The translations under genes were made by a program, and so were the position numbers. DNA of 13,293 nucleotides from Limnohabitans sp. (lineage in GTDB: Bacteria; Pseudomonadota; Gammaproteobacteria; Burkholderiales; Burkholderiaceae_C), in NCBI GenBank assembly GCA_021731425.1, contig JAKFXJ010000134.1:1-13293 (forward strand), given 5' to 3'. This document shows positions 1 to 6,953 of the stretch, piece by piece (the stretch's first letter is position 1; each line of letters opens with the position of its first letter). Under the pieces are notes generated by a model, which saw only the letters and a list, made by a program, of their open reading frames with translations, was not told the origin of the DNA and did not search any database.

Positions 1-1
1 G

Positions 2-85
2 CGGTTGCACTCCACGTTGGGCTACGTCAGTCCGATGCAGTTTGAAAAACGCTGGGACGCGGCACAGCAATTGAAGGCCGCATAA
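2..85 (+). CDS. IS3-family transposase (OrfB), C-terminal end only
   Basis: The reading frame from the window edge to the TAA at 83-85 encodes 27 residues that begin RLHSTLGYVSP and continue with an MQFE-type tail. The HSTLGYxSPxxFE signature is the conserved C-terminus of the DDE integrase (OrfB) of IS3-family insertion sequences, which catalyses strand transfer of the element. The gene enters the window already in progress, so the catalytic DDE residues and OrfA lie upstream and whether the copy is intact cannot be judged. The short stretch shows no stop or frameshift. Family assignment rests on this one motif but is distinctive; the IS3 subgroup cannot be named. Confidence 0.85.
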   Translation, partial: RLHSTLGYVSPMQFEKRWDAAQQLKAA

Positions 86-103
86 TGAAGTGGCTAAGCG
101 GTA

Positions 104-124
104 CGTCAAACAGGGGCAGGTTCA
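104..124 (-). repeat. Probable right terminal inverted repeat of the IS3-family element
   Basis: The reverse complement begins TGAACCTGCCCC. The TG terminus, the C-rich block and the distance of about 20 bp from the transposase stop fit IS3-family ends. The partner repeat is not in the window, so the exact limits are not proven. Confidence 0.5.
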
Positions 125-179
125 CTTTTGTAAGCACTTGCAAACGGTCAGTGGCCTGCCGAGGCACCAACAAGCGGGG

Positions 180-208
180 GTGCCAGGCGGGCGGTTTCGG
201 GCTATAAT
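180..208 (+). promoter_or_regulatory. Promoter of rpsO
   Basis: A perfect TATAAT lies at 203-208. Exactly 17 bp upstream, 180-185 reads GTGCCA, which matches four of six bases of TTGACA. The predicted transcription start is near 215, giving a leader of about 108 nt. The promoter lies about 55 bp outside the inferred IS end, so it appears to be native rather than supplied by the element. The -35 overlaps the right arm of a small inverted repeat (GGCACC 163-168, GGTGCC 179-184). Confidence 0.7.
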
Positions 209-276
209 CCGCCTGTTTTGCGATTTGCAAAGCGCACGCCATTGGCTTTTCCGGCCGCTGGCGCAAGTCAATCACC

Positions 277-303
277 CGCTGATGTTCAGGTTTGAACCAG
301 GCG
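277..303 (+). promoter_or_regulatory. Stem-loop in the rpsO leader, candidate S15 autoregulatory site
   Basis: The upper stem is GTTCA 284-288 with TGAAC 293-297 and a GGTT loop. After an internal loop, 277-280 pairs with 300-303 and ends in a G-C pair next to a G-U pair. The structure sits just upstream of the AAGGA ribosome binding site at 311-315. S15 is known to repress its own translation by binding leader RNA structures, often through a G-U/G-C motif. Assigning that function here is inference, since the helices are short. Confidence 0.3.
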
Positions 304-322
304 AAACAACAAGGAAAACACC

Positions 323-589
323 ATGATTGCATCTTCAATCAAGGCAGAGGTCGTTAAGGCCAACGCACGTGCAGCCAACGACACTGGCTCCCCAGAAGTC
401 CAAGTGGCTTTGCTGACAGCCCGTATCAACGAGCTGACACCTCACTTCAAAACACACGCCAAAGACCATCACGGTCGCCGCGGTCTGCTGCGCATGGTGA
501 GCCGTCGCCGCAAGCTGCTGGACTATCTCAAGTCCCGTGATGCTGACCGTTACGTTGCGCTGATCGCCAAGCTTGGCCTGCGTAAGTAA
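323..589 (+). CDS. rpsO: 30S ribosomal protein S15
   Basis: Primary 16S rRNA-binding protein of the small subunit, which organises the central domain by binding helices 20-22 and contributes to an intersubunit bridge through 23S rRNA. The protein is 88 residues, the usual length. It carries the family hallmarks [15 protein letters not shown] (residues 21-35), the [16 protein letters not shown] stretch with His41, Asp48 and His49-His50, and the basic [10 protein letters not shown] segment (60-69). The ATG is preceded by AAGGA at 311-315 with seven-base spacing. The gene has its own promoter and is followed within 20 bp by a strong terminator, so expression is largely separated from pnp, although read-through into pnp is usual for this pair in other Proteobacteria. 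No anomalies are visible. Confidence 0.98.
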   Translation: MIASSIKAEVVKANARAANDTGSPEVQVALLTARINELTPHFKTHAKDHHGRRGLLRMVSRRRKLLDYLKSRDADRYVALIAKLGLRK

Positions 590-604
590 TCGTCTCTCCA
601 GATG

Positions 605-652
605 AAAAGCGCCTGAGTTAGTTCACTAGCTCAGGCGCTTTATTCTTTTTTT
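605..652 (+). terminator. Strong rho-independent terminator after rpsO
   Basis: Positions 606-621 pair with 626-641 over 16 bp (one G-U pair) around a TTCA loop. The core is AAGCGCCTGAG against CTCAGGCGCTT. A T-rich tract (643-652, broken by a single C) follows immediately. It lies 16 bp after the rpsO stop and should end most transcripts there, leaving pnp dependent on read-through or its own start. Confidence 0.93.
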
Positions 653-675
653 CAGTCGGAATTTGTCAGGGCGAT

Positions 676-734
676 CTCGCGCTGTGTCATTCCACAAGGC
701 TTTTAAACCAAGGTTTTGTGGAATGGCATCGAGT
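676..734 (+). promoter_or_regulatory. Long stem-loop in the pnp leader, candidate RNase III / PNPase autoregulatory element
   Basis: CATTCCACAA (688-697) pairs perfectly with TTGTGGAATG (716-725). The helix can extend inward through G-U and A-U pairs to about 703/710, and outward with a bulge to CTCG 676-679 against CGAG 731-734. It lies about 65 bp upstream of the PNPase start and has no T tract, so it is not a terminator. In E. coli, an RNase III cut in a comparable pnp leader stem allows PNPase to repress its own synthesis. The analogy here is by position and shape, not by sequence. Confidence 0.5.
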
Positions 735-799
735 TCAGAGCGTCAACTTCCGGGCCCACAGTGCAGCCTCATGCGCTTTTGTTTTCAGGAGTTCTGAAC

Positions 800-2905
800 A
801 TGTCCATTTTTAACAAAGTTACCAAAACGTTCCAGTGGGGCCAGCACACGGTCAAGATGGAAACCGGCGAAGTGGCTCGCCAAGCTGGCGGCGCTGTGCT
901 GCTCGACATGGAAGGCACTGTGGTGTTGGCCACCGTCGTGGGTTCTAAGATCGCCAAAGCCGGTCAAGACTTCTTCCCCCTCACCGTCGATTACATCGAG
1001 AAGACTTACGCCGCAGGCAAGATCCCTGGCAGCTTCTTCAAGCGTGAAGCCAAGCCCAGCGAGCACGAGACCCTGACCAGTCGCCTGATCGACCGTCCCA
1101 TCCGTCCTCTGTTCCCCGAAGGTTTCTACAACGACGTGCACGTGGTCATCCACACCGTTTCGTTGAACCCTGAAGTCGACGCCGACATCGCTGCGATGAT
1201 CGCCGTGTCTGCTGCTTTGTCCATCTCGGGCATCCCGTTCAACGGCCCCATCGGTGCCGCTCGCGTGGGCTACATCAACGGTGAATACGTCCTGAACCCC
1301 GGCCAGACCCAACGCAAAGACAGCGTGATGGACCTGGTTGTTGCCGGTACTGAAGCTGCTGTGCTGATGGTCGAATCCGAAGCCCTGCAACTGTCCGAAG
1401 AAATCATGTTGGGCGGCGTGGTGTACGGCCACGAGCAGTCGGCCATTGCCATCAACGCGATCCACGAGTTGGTGCGCGAAGCTGGCAAGCCAGTTTGGGA
1501 CTGGCAAGCGCCTGCCCGTGACACGGCTTTCGAAAGCAAGCTGGCATCACTCGCCGAAGAAAAGTTGCGTGCTGCTTACCAGATCCGCAATAAGCAAGCC
1601 CGCACACACGCTTGCCGCGAAGCCTACGCTTCGGTCAAAGTCGCTTTGGCTGAAGAGGGCGTGGCCTTTGACAGCGTCAAGCTCGACGGCCTGATGTTCG
1701 AAATCGAAGCCCGCATTGTGCGCAGCCAGATTTTGGCCGGTGAGCCCCGCATTGACGGCCGCGACACACGCACTGTGCGCCCCATCGAAATCCGCAACAG
1801 CGTGCTGCCCCGCACCCACGGCTCGGCCTTGTTCACACGTGGCGAGACCCAAGCTTTGGTCATCACCACCTTGGGCACAGAGCGCGACGCTCAGCGCATC
1901 GACGCGCTGGCTGGTGAGTTCGAAGACCGCTTCATGTTCCACTACAACATGCCTCCCTTTGCCACTGGTGAAGTGGGCCGCATGGGCAGCACCAAGCGCC
2001 GCGAAATCGGCCACGGCCGTTTGGCCAAGCGTGCTTTGGCCGCTGTGTTGCCGACCAAAGAAGAGTTCCCCTACACCGTGCGTGTGGTGTCTGAGATCAC
2101 CGAATCGAACGGTTCTTCGTCTATGGCTTCGGTCTGCGGCGGCTGCTTGTCGATGATGGACGCTGGCGTGCCGATGAAAGCCCACGTGGCCGGTATCGCC
2201 ATGGGCCTGATCAAGGAAGACAACCGCTTTGCGGTGTTGACTGACATCTTGGGTGACGAAGACCACCTGGGTGACATGGACTTCAAAGTGGCCGGTACCA
2301 CCAACGGTATCACCGCACTGCAGATGGACATCAAGATCCAAGGCATCACCAAAGAGATCATGCAAGTCGCTCTGGCCCAGGCCAAAGAAGCCCGCATGCA
2401 CATTCTGGGCAAGATGCAAGAGGCGATGAGCACGGCCAACACCGAAGTGTCTGACTTCGCGCCTAAGCTCTTCACCATGAAGATCAACCCCGAGAAGATC
2501 CGTGACGTGATCGGCAAAGGCGGCGCCACCATCCGCGCCCTGACCGAAGAGACCGGCTGCCAGATCAACATCTCCGAAGACGGCACGATCACCATCGCGG
2601 CCACCGACGGCGAGAAGGCCGAAATCGCCAAGAAGCGCATCGAGCAGATCACCGCCGAAGTCGAAATCGGCAAGGTCTACGAAGGCCCAGTCACCAAGAT
2701 TTTGGACTTCGGTGCTTTGATCAACCTGTTGCCCGGCAAAGACGGTCTGCTGCACATCAGCCAGATCGCCCACGAGCGCGTTGAAAAAGTGACCGACTAC
2801 CTGAGCGAAGGCCAGATCGTCAAAGTCAAGGTCATGGAAACCGACGAAAAAGGCCGCATCAAGCTGTCGATGAAGGCTTTGTTGGACCGTCCTGCTCAAG
2901 GCTAA
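800..2905 (+). CDS. pnp: Polyribonucleotide nucleotidyltransferase (PNPase)
   Basis: Phosphorolytic 3'-to-5' exoribonuclease of mRNA decay and RNA quality control; it forms a trimeric ring in the cytoplasm and often joins the RNase E degradosome. The protein is 701 residues (E. coli 711). In order it has RNase PH domain 1 (about 12-145), the helical linker domain (about 240-325), RNase PH domain 2 (about 330-550) with the catalytic block [15 protein letters not shown], a KH domain with the GKGG loop at 572-575, and an S1 domain (about 625-695). Asp488, Asp494 and Lys496 occupy the metal and catalytic positions. I chose ATG 800 because AGGAG lies at 787-791 and homologues start at this point; an in-frame TTG at 716 lies inside the leader hairpin. 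AGGAG sits in or beside the loop of a small hairpin (TTCAG 784-788, CTGAA 794-798). Confidence 0.97.
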   Translation: MSIFNKVTKTFQWGQHTVKMETGEVARQAGGAVLLDMEGTVVLATVVGSKIAKAGQDFFPLTVDYIEKTYAAGKIPGSFFKREAKPSEHETLTSRLIDRPIRPLFPEGFYNDVHVVIHTVSLNPEVDADIAAMIAVSAALSISGIPFNGPIGAARVGYINGEYVLNPGQTQRKDSVMDLVVAGTEAAVLMVESEALQLSEEIMLGGVVYGHEQSAIAINAIHELVREAGKPVWDWQAPARDTAFESKLASLAEEKLRAAYQIRNKQARTHACREAYASVKVALAEEGVAFDSVKLDGLMFEIEARIVRSQILAGEPRIDGRDTRTVRPIEIRNSVLPRTHGSALFTRGETQALVITTLGTERDAQRIDALAGEFEDRFMFHYNMPPFATGEVGRMGSTKRREIGHGRLAKRALAAVLPTKEEFPYTVRVVSEITESNGSSSMASVCGGCLSMMDAGVPMKAHVAGIAMGLIKEDNRFAVLTDILGDEDHLGDMDFKVAGTTNGITALQMDIKIQGITKEIMQVALAQAKEARMHILGKMQEAMSTANTEVSDFAPKLFTMKINPEKIRDVIGKGGATIRALTEETGCQINISEDGTITIAATDGEKAEIAKKRIEQITAEVEIGKVYEGPVTKILDFGALINLLPGKDGLLHISQIAHERVEKVTDYLSEGQIVKVKVMETDEKGRIKLSMKALLDRPAQG

Positions 2906-2919
2906 ATAACGCTGTTGTC

Positions 2920-2938
2920 GGGTGGTCTGAGATCACCC
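2920..2938 (+). other. Short stem-loop between pnp and the quinone oxidoreductase gene
   Basis: GGGTGGT (2920-2926) pairs with ATCACCC (2932-2938) over seven pairs, one of them G-U, with a five-base loop. No T tract follows, so it should not terminate. It may protect the pnp mRNA 3' end or mark a processing site. The element is short and no function is shown. Confidence 0.35.
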
Positions 2939-2957
2939 ATCATCGCGTGGATGCACC

Positions 2958-3968
2958 ATGAACGTCATTGAAATCCAAAGCTACGGCGCCCCCGAGGTGC
3001 TGGTGCCCGGTTCCCGCCCTGACCCTGTTGCGGGGGCAGGGGAGTTGCTCATTCGCGTCTCGGCCAGCGGTATCAACCGACCCGACGTGCTGCAACGCCT
3101 GGGCAATTACCCCGTACCCCCCGGTGCCTCGGACATTCCGGGCCTGGAAGTCGCGGGTGTGGTGGTGTCGGGCGATGCAGCGGCCATGGCCGAAGCGGGT
3201 TTGGCTGTGGGTGACCGTGTGTGTGCCTTGGTCGCTGGTGGTGGTTATGCGCAGCTGTGTGTGGCCCCGGTGGCCCAGTGTTTGCCGGTGCCCAAGGGCC
3301 TGACGGACATCGAAGCCGCTTCGCTGCCCGAGACCTTCTTCACCGTCTGGAGCAATGTGTTTGACCGTGGGCGTTTGCAAGCGGGTGAGACCTTGTTGAT
3401 TCAAGGCGGCACCAGCGGCATTGGCGTCACAGCCATCCAAATGGCCAAGGCGGCCGGTGCGACGGTGATCGCCACCGCGGGTTCTGACGCCAAGTGCCAG
3501 GCTTGCCTGGCCTTGGGTGCGGACCACGCCATCAACTACAAAACCACCGATTTCGTGGCCGAGGCCAAGCGCCTGACTGGCGGCTTGGGTGTGAACGTGA
3601 TTTTGGACATGGTCGCGGGCGACTATGTGGCGCGTGAAGTCGAGGCCTTGGCCGAAGATGGCCGCTTGGTCATCATCGCGGTGCAAGGCGGCATCCAGAG
3701 CGGGTTCAACGCAGGTTTGGTTTTGCGCCGCCGATTGACGATCACGGGTTCGACCTTGCGTCCCCGCCCTGTGTCGTTCAAGGCGGCAATTGCCCAGTCT
3801 TTGTTGAAAACCGTTTGGCCCTGGATCGAGTCGGGCCGCATCAAGCCGGTCATCCACAGCGTGTTTGCAGCGGCAGAGGCGGGTGGTGGTTTGCCATCGG
3901 GCGCGGCGCAAGCTCATGCATTGATGGAAACGAACCAGCATGTGGGCAAAATTGTGGTGACTTGGTGA
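2958..3968 (+). CDS. NAD(P)H:quinone oxidoreductase, PIG3 type (zinc-free MDR family)
   Basis: Predicted cytoplasmic oxidoreductase that uses NAD(P)H to reduce quinones or related electrophiles. The 336 residues have the two-domain plan of the medium-chain dehydrogenase/reductase family: an N-terminal catalytic GroES-like part with [11 protein letters not shown] (about 37-47) and a [14 protein letters not shown] stretch (about 55-68), then a Rossmann domain with GGTSGIG at 150-156. The cysteine and histidine ligands of zinc alcohol dehydrogenases are not present in the usual places, as expected for the quinone reductase branch related to human TP53I3/PIG3. The start lacks a good ribosome binding site; TGGATG at 2948-2953 is weak. 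The stop shares one base with the tpiA start, so the two genes are probably cotranscribed and coupled. The true substrate cannot be deduced. Confidence 0.88.
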   Translation: MNVIEIQSYGAPEVLVPGSRPDPVAGAGELLIRVSASGINRPDVLQRLGNYPVPPGASDIPGLEVAGVVVSGDAAAMAEAGLAVGDRVCALVAGGGYAQLCVAPVAQCLPVPKGLTDIEAASLPETFFTVWSNVFDRGRLQAGETLLIQGGTSGIGVTAIQMAKAAGATVIATAGSDAKCQACLALGADHAINYKTTDFVAEAKRLTGGLGVNVILDMVAGDYVAREVEALAEDGRLVIIAVQGGIQSGFNAGLVLRRRLTITGSTLRPRPVSFKAAIAQSLLKTVWPWIESGRIKPVIHSVFAAAEAGGGLPSGAAQAHALMETNQHVGKIVVTW

Positions 3969-4720
3969 TGACGATGAACAGCAAATTGATGGTGGGCAAC
4001 TGGAAGATGAACGGCAGCTTGGCGGCCAATGCGTCTTTGTTGTCTGACACCTTGAGCGGCTTGGGAGGTGTGTCATGCCGTGCTGCGGTGTGTGTGCCCG
4101 CGCCTTATCTGGCGCAAGCTCACAGTTTGTTGACGGGTTCGTCCATGGCTTTGGGCGCACAAGATGTGTCTGCCCACGAGTCGGGCGCTTACACCGGCGA
4201 AGTGTCGGCCAACATGCTGCGTGATTTTGCTGTGCGTTATGTCATCGTGGGCCACTCCGAGCGGCGTCAGTACCACGGCGAGACCGATGCCGTGGTGGCC
4301 ACCAAGGCCCAGCGTGCTTTGGCGGCAGGCATCACCCCCATCGTGTGTGTGGGCGAGAGCTTGGCCGAGCGCGAGGCGGGTCAGACCGAAGTTGTGGTCA
4401 AGCGGCAGCTGGCCGCGGTGATCCACGCCAACGGCCATTGCATCAGCGAAATCGTGGTGGCTTATGAACCCATTTGGGCCATCGGCACCGGATTGACGGC
4501 CACCCCTGAGCAGGCCCAAGCGGTGCACGCGGTATTGCGTGCCCAACTGCAGGCCGCCACAGCGCATGCGGATCGTGTGTCGATTTTGTACGGCGGCAGC
4601 ATGAATGCGGCGAACGCTGCTTCTTTGCTGGCGCAGCCCGATGTGGACGGCGGCCTGATCGGCGGTGCGTCGCTCAAGGCGCCAGACTTTGTATCGATGT
4701 TGAAGGCCGCCTCGCGCTGA
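3968..4720 (+). CDS. tpiA: Triosephosphate isomerase
   Basis: Interconverts dihydroxyacetone phosphate and glyceraldehyde 3-phosphate in glycolysis and gluconeogenesis; a cytoplasmic dimeric TIM barrel. The 250 residues match the family length. Visible catalytic residues are Asn11 and Lys13 (GNWKMNG), His96 (IVGHSERR), Glu167 ([11 protein letters not shown]), the phosphate-binding YGGSM at 208-212 and the [10 protein letters not shown] motif near the C-terminus. The start ATG (3968-3970) overlaps the preceding TGA by one base. A second in-frame ATG at 3974 would give 248 residues, and neither has a clear Shine-Dalgarno sequence, so translation is probably coupled to the upstream gene. An open frame running further upstream, inside the oxidoreductase gene, is not part of the protein because homology begins at the NWKMNG region. 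Confidence 0.97.
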   Translation: MTMNSKLMVGNWKMNGSLAANASLLSDTLSGLGGVSCRAAVCVPAPYLAQAHSLLTGSSMALGAQDVSAHESGAYTGEVSANMLRDFAVRYVIVGHSERRQYHGETDAVVATKAQRALAAGITPIVCVGESLAEREAGQTEVVVKRQLAAVIHANGHCISEIVVAYEPIWAIGTGLTATPEQAQAVHAVLRAQLQAATAHADRVSILYGGSMNAANAASLLAQPDVDGGLIGGASLKAPDFVSMLKAASR

Positions 4721-4758
4721 GCTTTCAAACCCTGTTTTTAAATTTTCGGAGTATTCAG

Positions 4759-5142
4759 ATGAGCGTGATGTTGACCTTGATTTTGGTGGTGCAGATGTTG
4801 TCGGCGCTGGCCATGATTGGCTTGATCCTGATCCAGCACGGCAAAGGTGCGGACATGGGAGCCGCCTTTGGCAGCGGTGGTTCGGGCAGCTTGTTTGGTG
4901 CCACGGGCAGTGCGAACTTCATGTCGCGCACCACAGCGGTGTTGGCGGCGGTGTTTTTTGTCTGCACTTTGTTGCTGGCTTATTTTGGCAAACTCGCCCC
5001 CACCTCTTCGGGCAGCGTGCTTGAAGGTGCGGCTGTGACGGCACCCGCCCCAGTCAACACCAGCCCTGCTGCGCAGATTCCTGGCAACGCCCCCGCTGCA
5101 CAAACCGACAACAGCGTACCCCCCGCAGTACCTGCCAAATAA
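4759..5142 (+). CDS. secG: Protein translocase subunit SecG
   Basis: Small inner-membrane subunit that associates with SecYE and assists SecA-driven export. The 127 residues contain two hydrophobic helices (about 3-25 and 57-77) joined by a glycine-rich cytoplasmic loop with the family features LIQHGKGADMGAAFG and a GSGSLFGATG stretch. The second helix is preceded by NFMSRTTA, also typical. The C-terminal tail (about 80-127) is rich in alanine and proline and of low complexity; it makes the protein longer than E. coli SecG (110), a common variable region. GGAG at 4748-4751 lies seven bases before the ATG. The gene is 38 bp after tpiA and probably belongs to the same transcript. Confidence 0.95.
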   Translation: MSVMLTLILVVQMLSALAMIGLILIQHGKGADMGAAFGSGGSGSLFGATGSANFMSRTTAVLAAVFFVCTLLLAYFGKLAPTSSGSVLEGAAVTAPAPVNTSPAAQIPGNAPAAQTDNSVPPAVPAK

Positions 5143-5154
5143 TTCTGGCATTCA

Positions 5155-5176
5155 GGCAGCATTCAGCTTTGCTGCT
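5155..5176 (+). terminator. Weak stem-loop after secG, possible end of the tpiA-secG transcript
   Basis: GCAGCA (5156-5161) pairs with TGCTGC (5170-5175), extendable by one G-U pair, around an eight-base loop. The next T-run (TTTT, 5185-5188) is about ten bases away, too far for a standard intrinsic terminator. It may attenuate or protect the 3' end rather than terminate. Between it and the tRNA the gap holds the -10 element but no ORF with coding character. Confidence 0.3.
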
Positions 5177-5224
5177 GTGCACAATTTTCCCGGTTTGGCA
5201 AAGGGAATGAGCCATTTTTCAGAG

Positions 5225-5230
5225 TAAAAT
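5225..5230 (+). promoter_or_regulatory. Candidate -10 element for tRNA-Leu and the nuo operon
   Basis: TAAAAT matches five of six bases of TATAAT and lies 66 bp upstream of the mature tRNA. The hexamers at 16-18 bp spacing are poor. TTGGCA at 5195-5200 resembles a -35 but is 24 bp away, too far for a normal sigma70 promoter. It is nevertheless the best promoter-like signal between secG and nuoA, and none is visible between the tRNA and nuoA. Confidence 0.4.
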
Positions 5231-5296
5231 CTGAGTCTGACCAGCAAGCGATACGCACTCAAGGTGTACCTCATGCAAGCTGGTTTTGTGTATTCA

Positions 5297-5381
5297 GCCG
5301 TCGTGGTGAAATTGGTAGACACGCTATCTTGAGGGGGTAGTGGCGAAAGCTGTGCGAGTTCGAGTCTCGCCGACGGCACCA
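5297..5381 (+). tRNA. tRNA-Leu with anticodon GAG
   Basis: The 85-nt gene folds completely. The acceptor stem is GCCGTCG (5297-5303) with CGACGGC (5371-5377), followed by A and an encoded CCA. The anticodon stem CTATC/GGTAG encloses the loop TTGAGGG with anticodon GAG at 5331-5333, which reads CUC and CUU leucine codons. A class II variable arm (5341-5353, GAAA loop) and the T arm GCGAG-TTCGAGT-CTCGC (5354-5370) follow. The D-arm sequence GGTGAAATTGGTAGACAC is characteristic of leucine tRNAs. It ends 66 bp before nuoA. Confidence 0.97.
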
Positions 5382-5447
5382 GACAAACGCAAGCGCTCGG
5401 GCTCAAGGCATGGGCGCTTCATTCGGTCATTAACCGGCAGTCACCAA

Positions 5448-5807
5448 ATGAACCTCGAACAGTACCTCCCGATTCTTTTGTTCATTTTGGTCGGCGTTGC
5501 TGTCGGCATCATTCCCCAGGTTTTGGGCTACATCCTCGGCCCCAACCGACCTGACGCGGAAAAAAACTCCCCCTACGAATGCGGCTTCGAAGCCTTTGAA
5601 GACGCCCGCATGAAGTTCGATGTGCGCTACTACTTGGTCGCCATCCTGTTCATCTTGTTTGACCTCGAAATCGCTTTCCTGTTCCCGTGGGCCGTGGCGC
5701 TCAAGGAAGTGGGCATGGCCGGTTTTGTGGCTGTGGTGATCTTTCTGACCATTTTGGTCGTCGGTTTTGTCTACGAGTGGAAAAAAGGCGCCCTGGACTG
5801 GGAATGA
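5448..5807 (+). CDS. nuoA: NADH-quinone oxidoreductase subunit A (ND3 homologue)
   Basis: Membrane subunit at the junction of the peripheral and membrane arms of complex I, next to the quinone channel. The 119 residues carry three transmembrane helices (about 7-30, 61-83, 90-110). The loop between helices 1 and 2 has the conserved PYECGFE motif with Cys45, and helix 2 has the acidic [11 protein letters not shown] motif (Asp72, Glu74) linked to proton pumping. I chose ATG 5448 because family homology begins there; the frame stays open upstream but runs through the tRNA. No strong Shine-Dalgarno is seen in front of it. This is the first gene of the nuo operon. Confidence 0.96.
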   Translation: MNLEQYLPILLFILVGVAVGIIPQVLGYILGPNRPDAEKNSPYECGFEAFEDARMKFDVRYYLVAILFILFDLEIAFLFPWAVALKEVGMAGFVAVVIFLTILVVGFVYEWKKGALDWE

Positions 5808-5852
5808 CCGTTTGCACTGACAACAACATTGAGCCTGCTTGAGGATAAAAAA

Positions 5853-6332
5853 ATGATTGAAGGCGTGATGAAAGAGGGCTTCATCACCACGAGTTACGAC
5901 TCGGTGGTGAACTGGGCCAAGACCGGCTCGCTCTGGCCCATGACCTTTGGTCTGGCCTGCTGCGCGGTCGAGATGATGCATTCGGCCACGGCCCGCTACG
6001 ACTTGGCCCGCTTTGGTGCCGAGGTGTTCCGCGCCAGCCCTCGCCAAGCCGACTTGATGATCGTGGCCGGCACCCTGTGCAACAAGATGGCCCCGGCCTT
6101 GCGCAAGGTGTACGACCAGATGTCCGAGCCGCGCTGGGTGATCTCCATGGGCTCTTGCGCCAATGGTGGTGGTTACTACCACTACAGCTACTCGGTGGTG
6201 CGTGGTTGCGACCGCATCGTGCCGGTGGATGTGTATGTGCCGGGCTGCCCGCCCACGGCCGAAGCGCTGATCTACGGCATCATCCAGCTGCAGCAAAAAA
6301 TTCGCCGCACACACACCATTGCGCGTGCTTGA
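5853..6332 (+). CDS. nuoB: NADH-quinone oxidoreductase subunit B (PSST, cluster N2)
   Basis: Peripheral-arm subunit that holds [4Fe-4S] cluster N2, the last electron carrier before ubiquinone. The protein has 159 residues, the usual length in this group. N2 ligands are visible as the tandem Cys36-Cys37 ([10 protein letters not shown]), Cys102 (MGSCANGGG) and Cys132 (VPGCPP). The start at ATG 5853 is supported by GAGGA at 5841-5845; a TTG start eight codons earlier would place that site inside the gene. It follows nuoA by 45 bp and its stop is 11 bp before nuoC. Confidence 0.97.
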   Translation: MIEGVMKEGFITTSYDSVVNWAKTGSLWPMTFGLACCAVEMMHSATARYDLARFGAEVFRASPRQADLMIVAGTLCNKMAPALRKVYDQMSEPRWVISMGSCANGGGYYHYSYSVVRGCDRIVPVDVYVPGCPPTAEALIYGIIQLQQKIRRTHTIARA

Positions 6333-6343
6333 AGGGAATGACG

Positions 6344-6952
6344 ATGACCAATTTCGCCATTCGCCCTGAAGACCTGCAAGACACCCTGGCTGCGGCCTTG
6401 GGGGAACGGGTCCAAAACATTTCCATCGCTTTGGCTGAGGTGACCGTTCATGTGAACGCACAGCATTACCTGAGCGTGATGCAAACCTTGCGCGATGCGC
6501 CGGGCTGCCAGTTTGAACAACTCGTTGACTTGGCGGGCCTCGATTACTCGGCCTACCGCGAAGTGGGCACCGATGGCCCACGTTTTGGGGTCACCGTGCA
6601 TTTGTTGTCGGTGAGCCTGAACCAGCGTGTGCGCGTGAAAGTGCTGTGCCCCGATGACGACCTGCCTTTGGTCGATTCGGTCAACGAGATTTGGAACTCG
6701 GCCAACTGGTACGAGCGCGAAGCCTTTGACCTGTACGGCATTGTGTTTGAAGGTCACAACGACCTGCGCCGCATCCTGACCGACTATGGTTTTATTGGTC
6801 ACCCCTTCCGCAAGGATTTCCCCTTGTCGGGTCACGTTGAAATGCGCTACGACGCCGAGCGTCAGCGCGTGATTTACGAGCCGGTGAGCATCGAGCCGCG
6901 TGAAATCACGCCACGCATCATCCGTGAAGAACACTACGGAGGCCTGAACTGA
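6344..6952 (+). CDS. nuoC: NADH-quinone oxidoreductase subunit C (30 kDa subunit)
   Basis: Peripheral-arm structural subunit that packs against NuoD near the quinone site; it has no redox cofactor. The 202 residues contain the 30-kDa subunit signature [16 protein letters not shown] (123 onward) followed by [20 protein letters not shown]. It is a separate gene, unlike the fused nuoCD of E. coli, which fits a betaproteobacterium. I chose ATG 6344 because AAGGGA at 6332-6337 is six bases away; the ATG at 6338 would be too close to that site and would give 204 residues. The stop lies one base before the nuoD start. Confidence 0.95.
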   Translation: MTNFAIRPEDLQDTLAAALGERVQNISIALAEVTVHVNAQHYLSVMQTLRDAPGCQFEQLVDLAGLDYSAYREVGTDGPRFGVTVHLLSVSLNQRVRVKVLCPDDDLPLVDSVNEIWNSANWYEREAFDLYGIVFEGHNDLRRILTDYGFIGHPFRKDFPLSGHVEMRYDAERQRVIYEPVSIEPREITPRIIREEHYGGLN

Positions 6953-6953
6953 T

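Larger units (their letters stand above)
1..124 (+). mobile_element. Right end of an IS3-family insertion sequence
   Basis: The transposase tail stops at 85. About 20 bp further on, 104-124 reads, on the opposite strand, TGAACCTGCCCCTGTTTGAC. This starts with TGAACC followed by a GCCCC block, as do the terminal inverted repeats of many IS3-family elements. I infer that the element ends at A124 and that host sequence resumes at 125. The matching left repeat and any 3-4 bp target duplication lie outside the window, so the boundary is an inference. The element points towards rpsO on the same strand. Confidence 0.6.

Noticed and set aside
90..326. A 78-codon plus-strand frame between the IS end and rpsO
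   Set aside because: It spans the IS terminal repeat, the rpsO promoter and leader, has no ribosome binding site and shows no recognisable protein features.
663..690. Possible pnp promoter TTGTCA, 16 bp, TGTCAT
   Set aside because: The -35 is good but the -10 matches only four of six bases. A start near 697 would cut the conserved-looking stem in half. It remains possible but is not supported enough to list.
716..799. Upstream in-frame TTG start for pnp
   Set aside because: It lies within the leader hairpin, has no ribosome binding site, and the extra 28 residues do not resemble PNPase. ATG 800 has AGGAG at the right distance.
3815..3967. Longer tpiA frame starting inside the quinone oxidoreductase gene
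   Set aside because: The 51 extra residues are an off-frame reading of the oxidoreductase, and triosephosphate isomerases begin just before the NWK motif.
5148..5166. Direct repeat GCATTCAG twice with an 11-bp period after secG
   Set aside because: Two copies of eight bases in a short intergenic stretch can arise by chance; there is no third copy and no link to a known site.
5340..5447. Longer nuoA frame starting inside the tRNA
   Set aside because: The added N-terminus is translated from tRNA-Leu sequence, and NuoA homology begins at the MNLEQYLP start.
6077..6343. Longer nuoC frame starting inside nuoB
   Set aside because: The extension is an out-of-frame reading of nuoB. NuoC homology begins after the nuoB stop, where a ribosome binding site is present.
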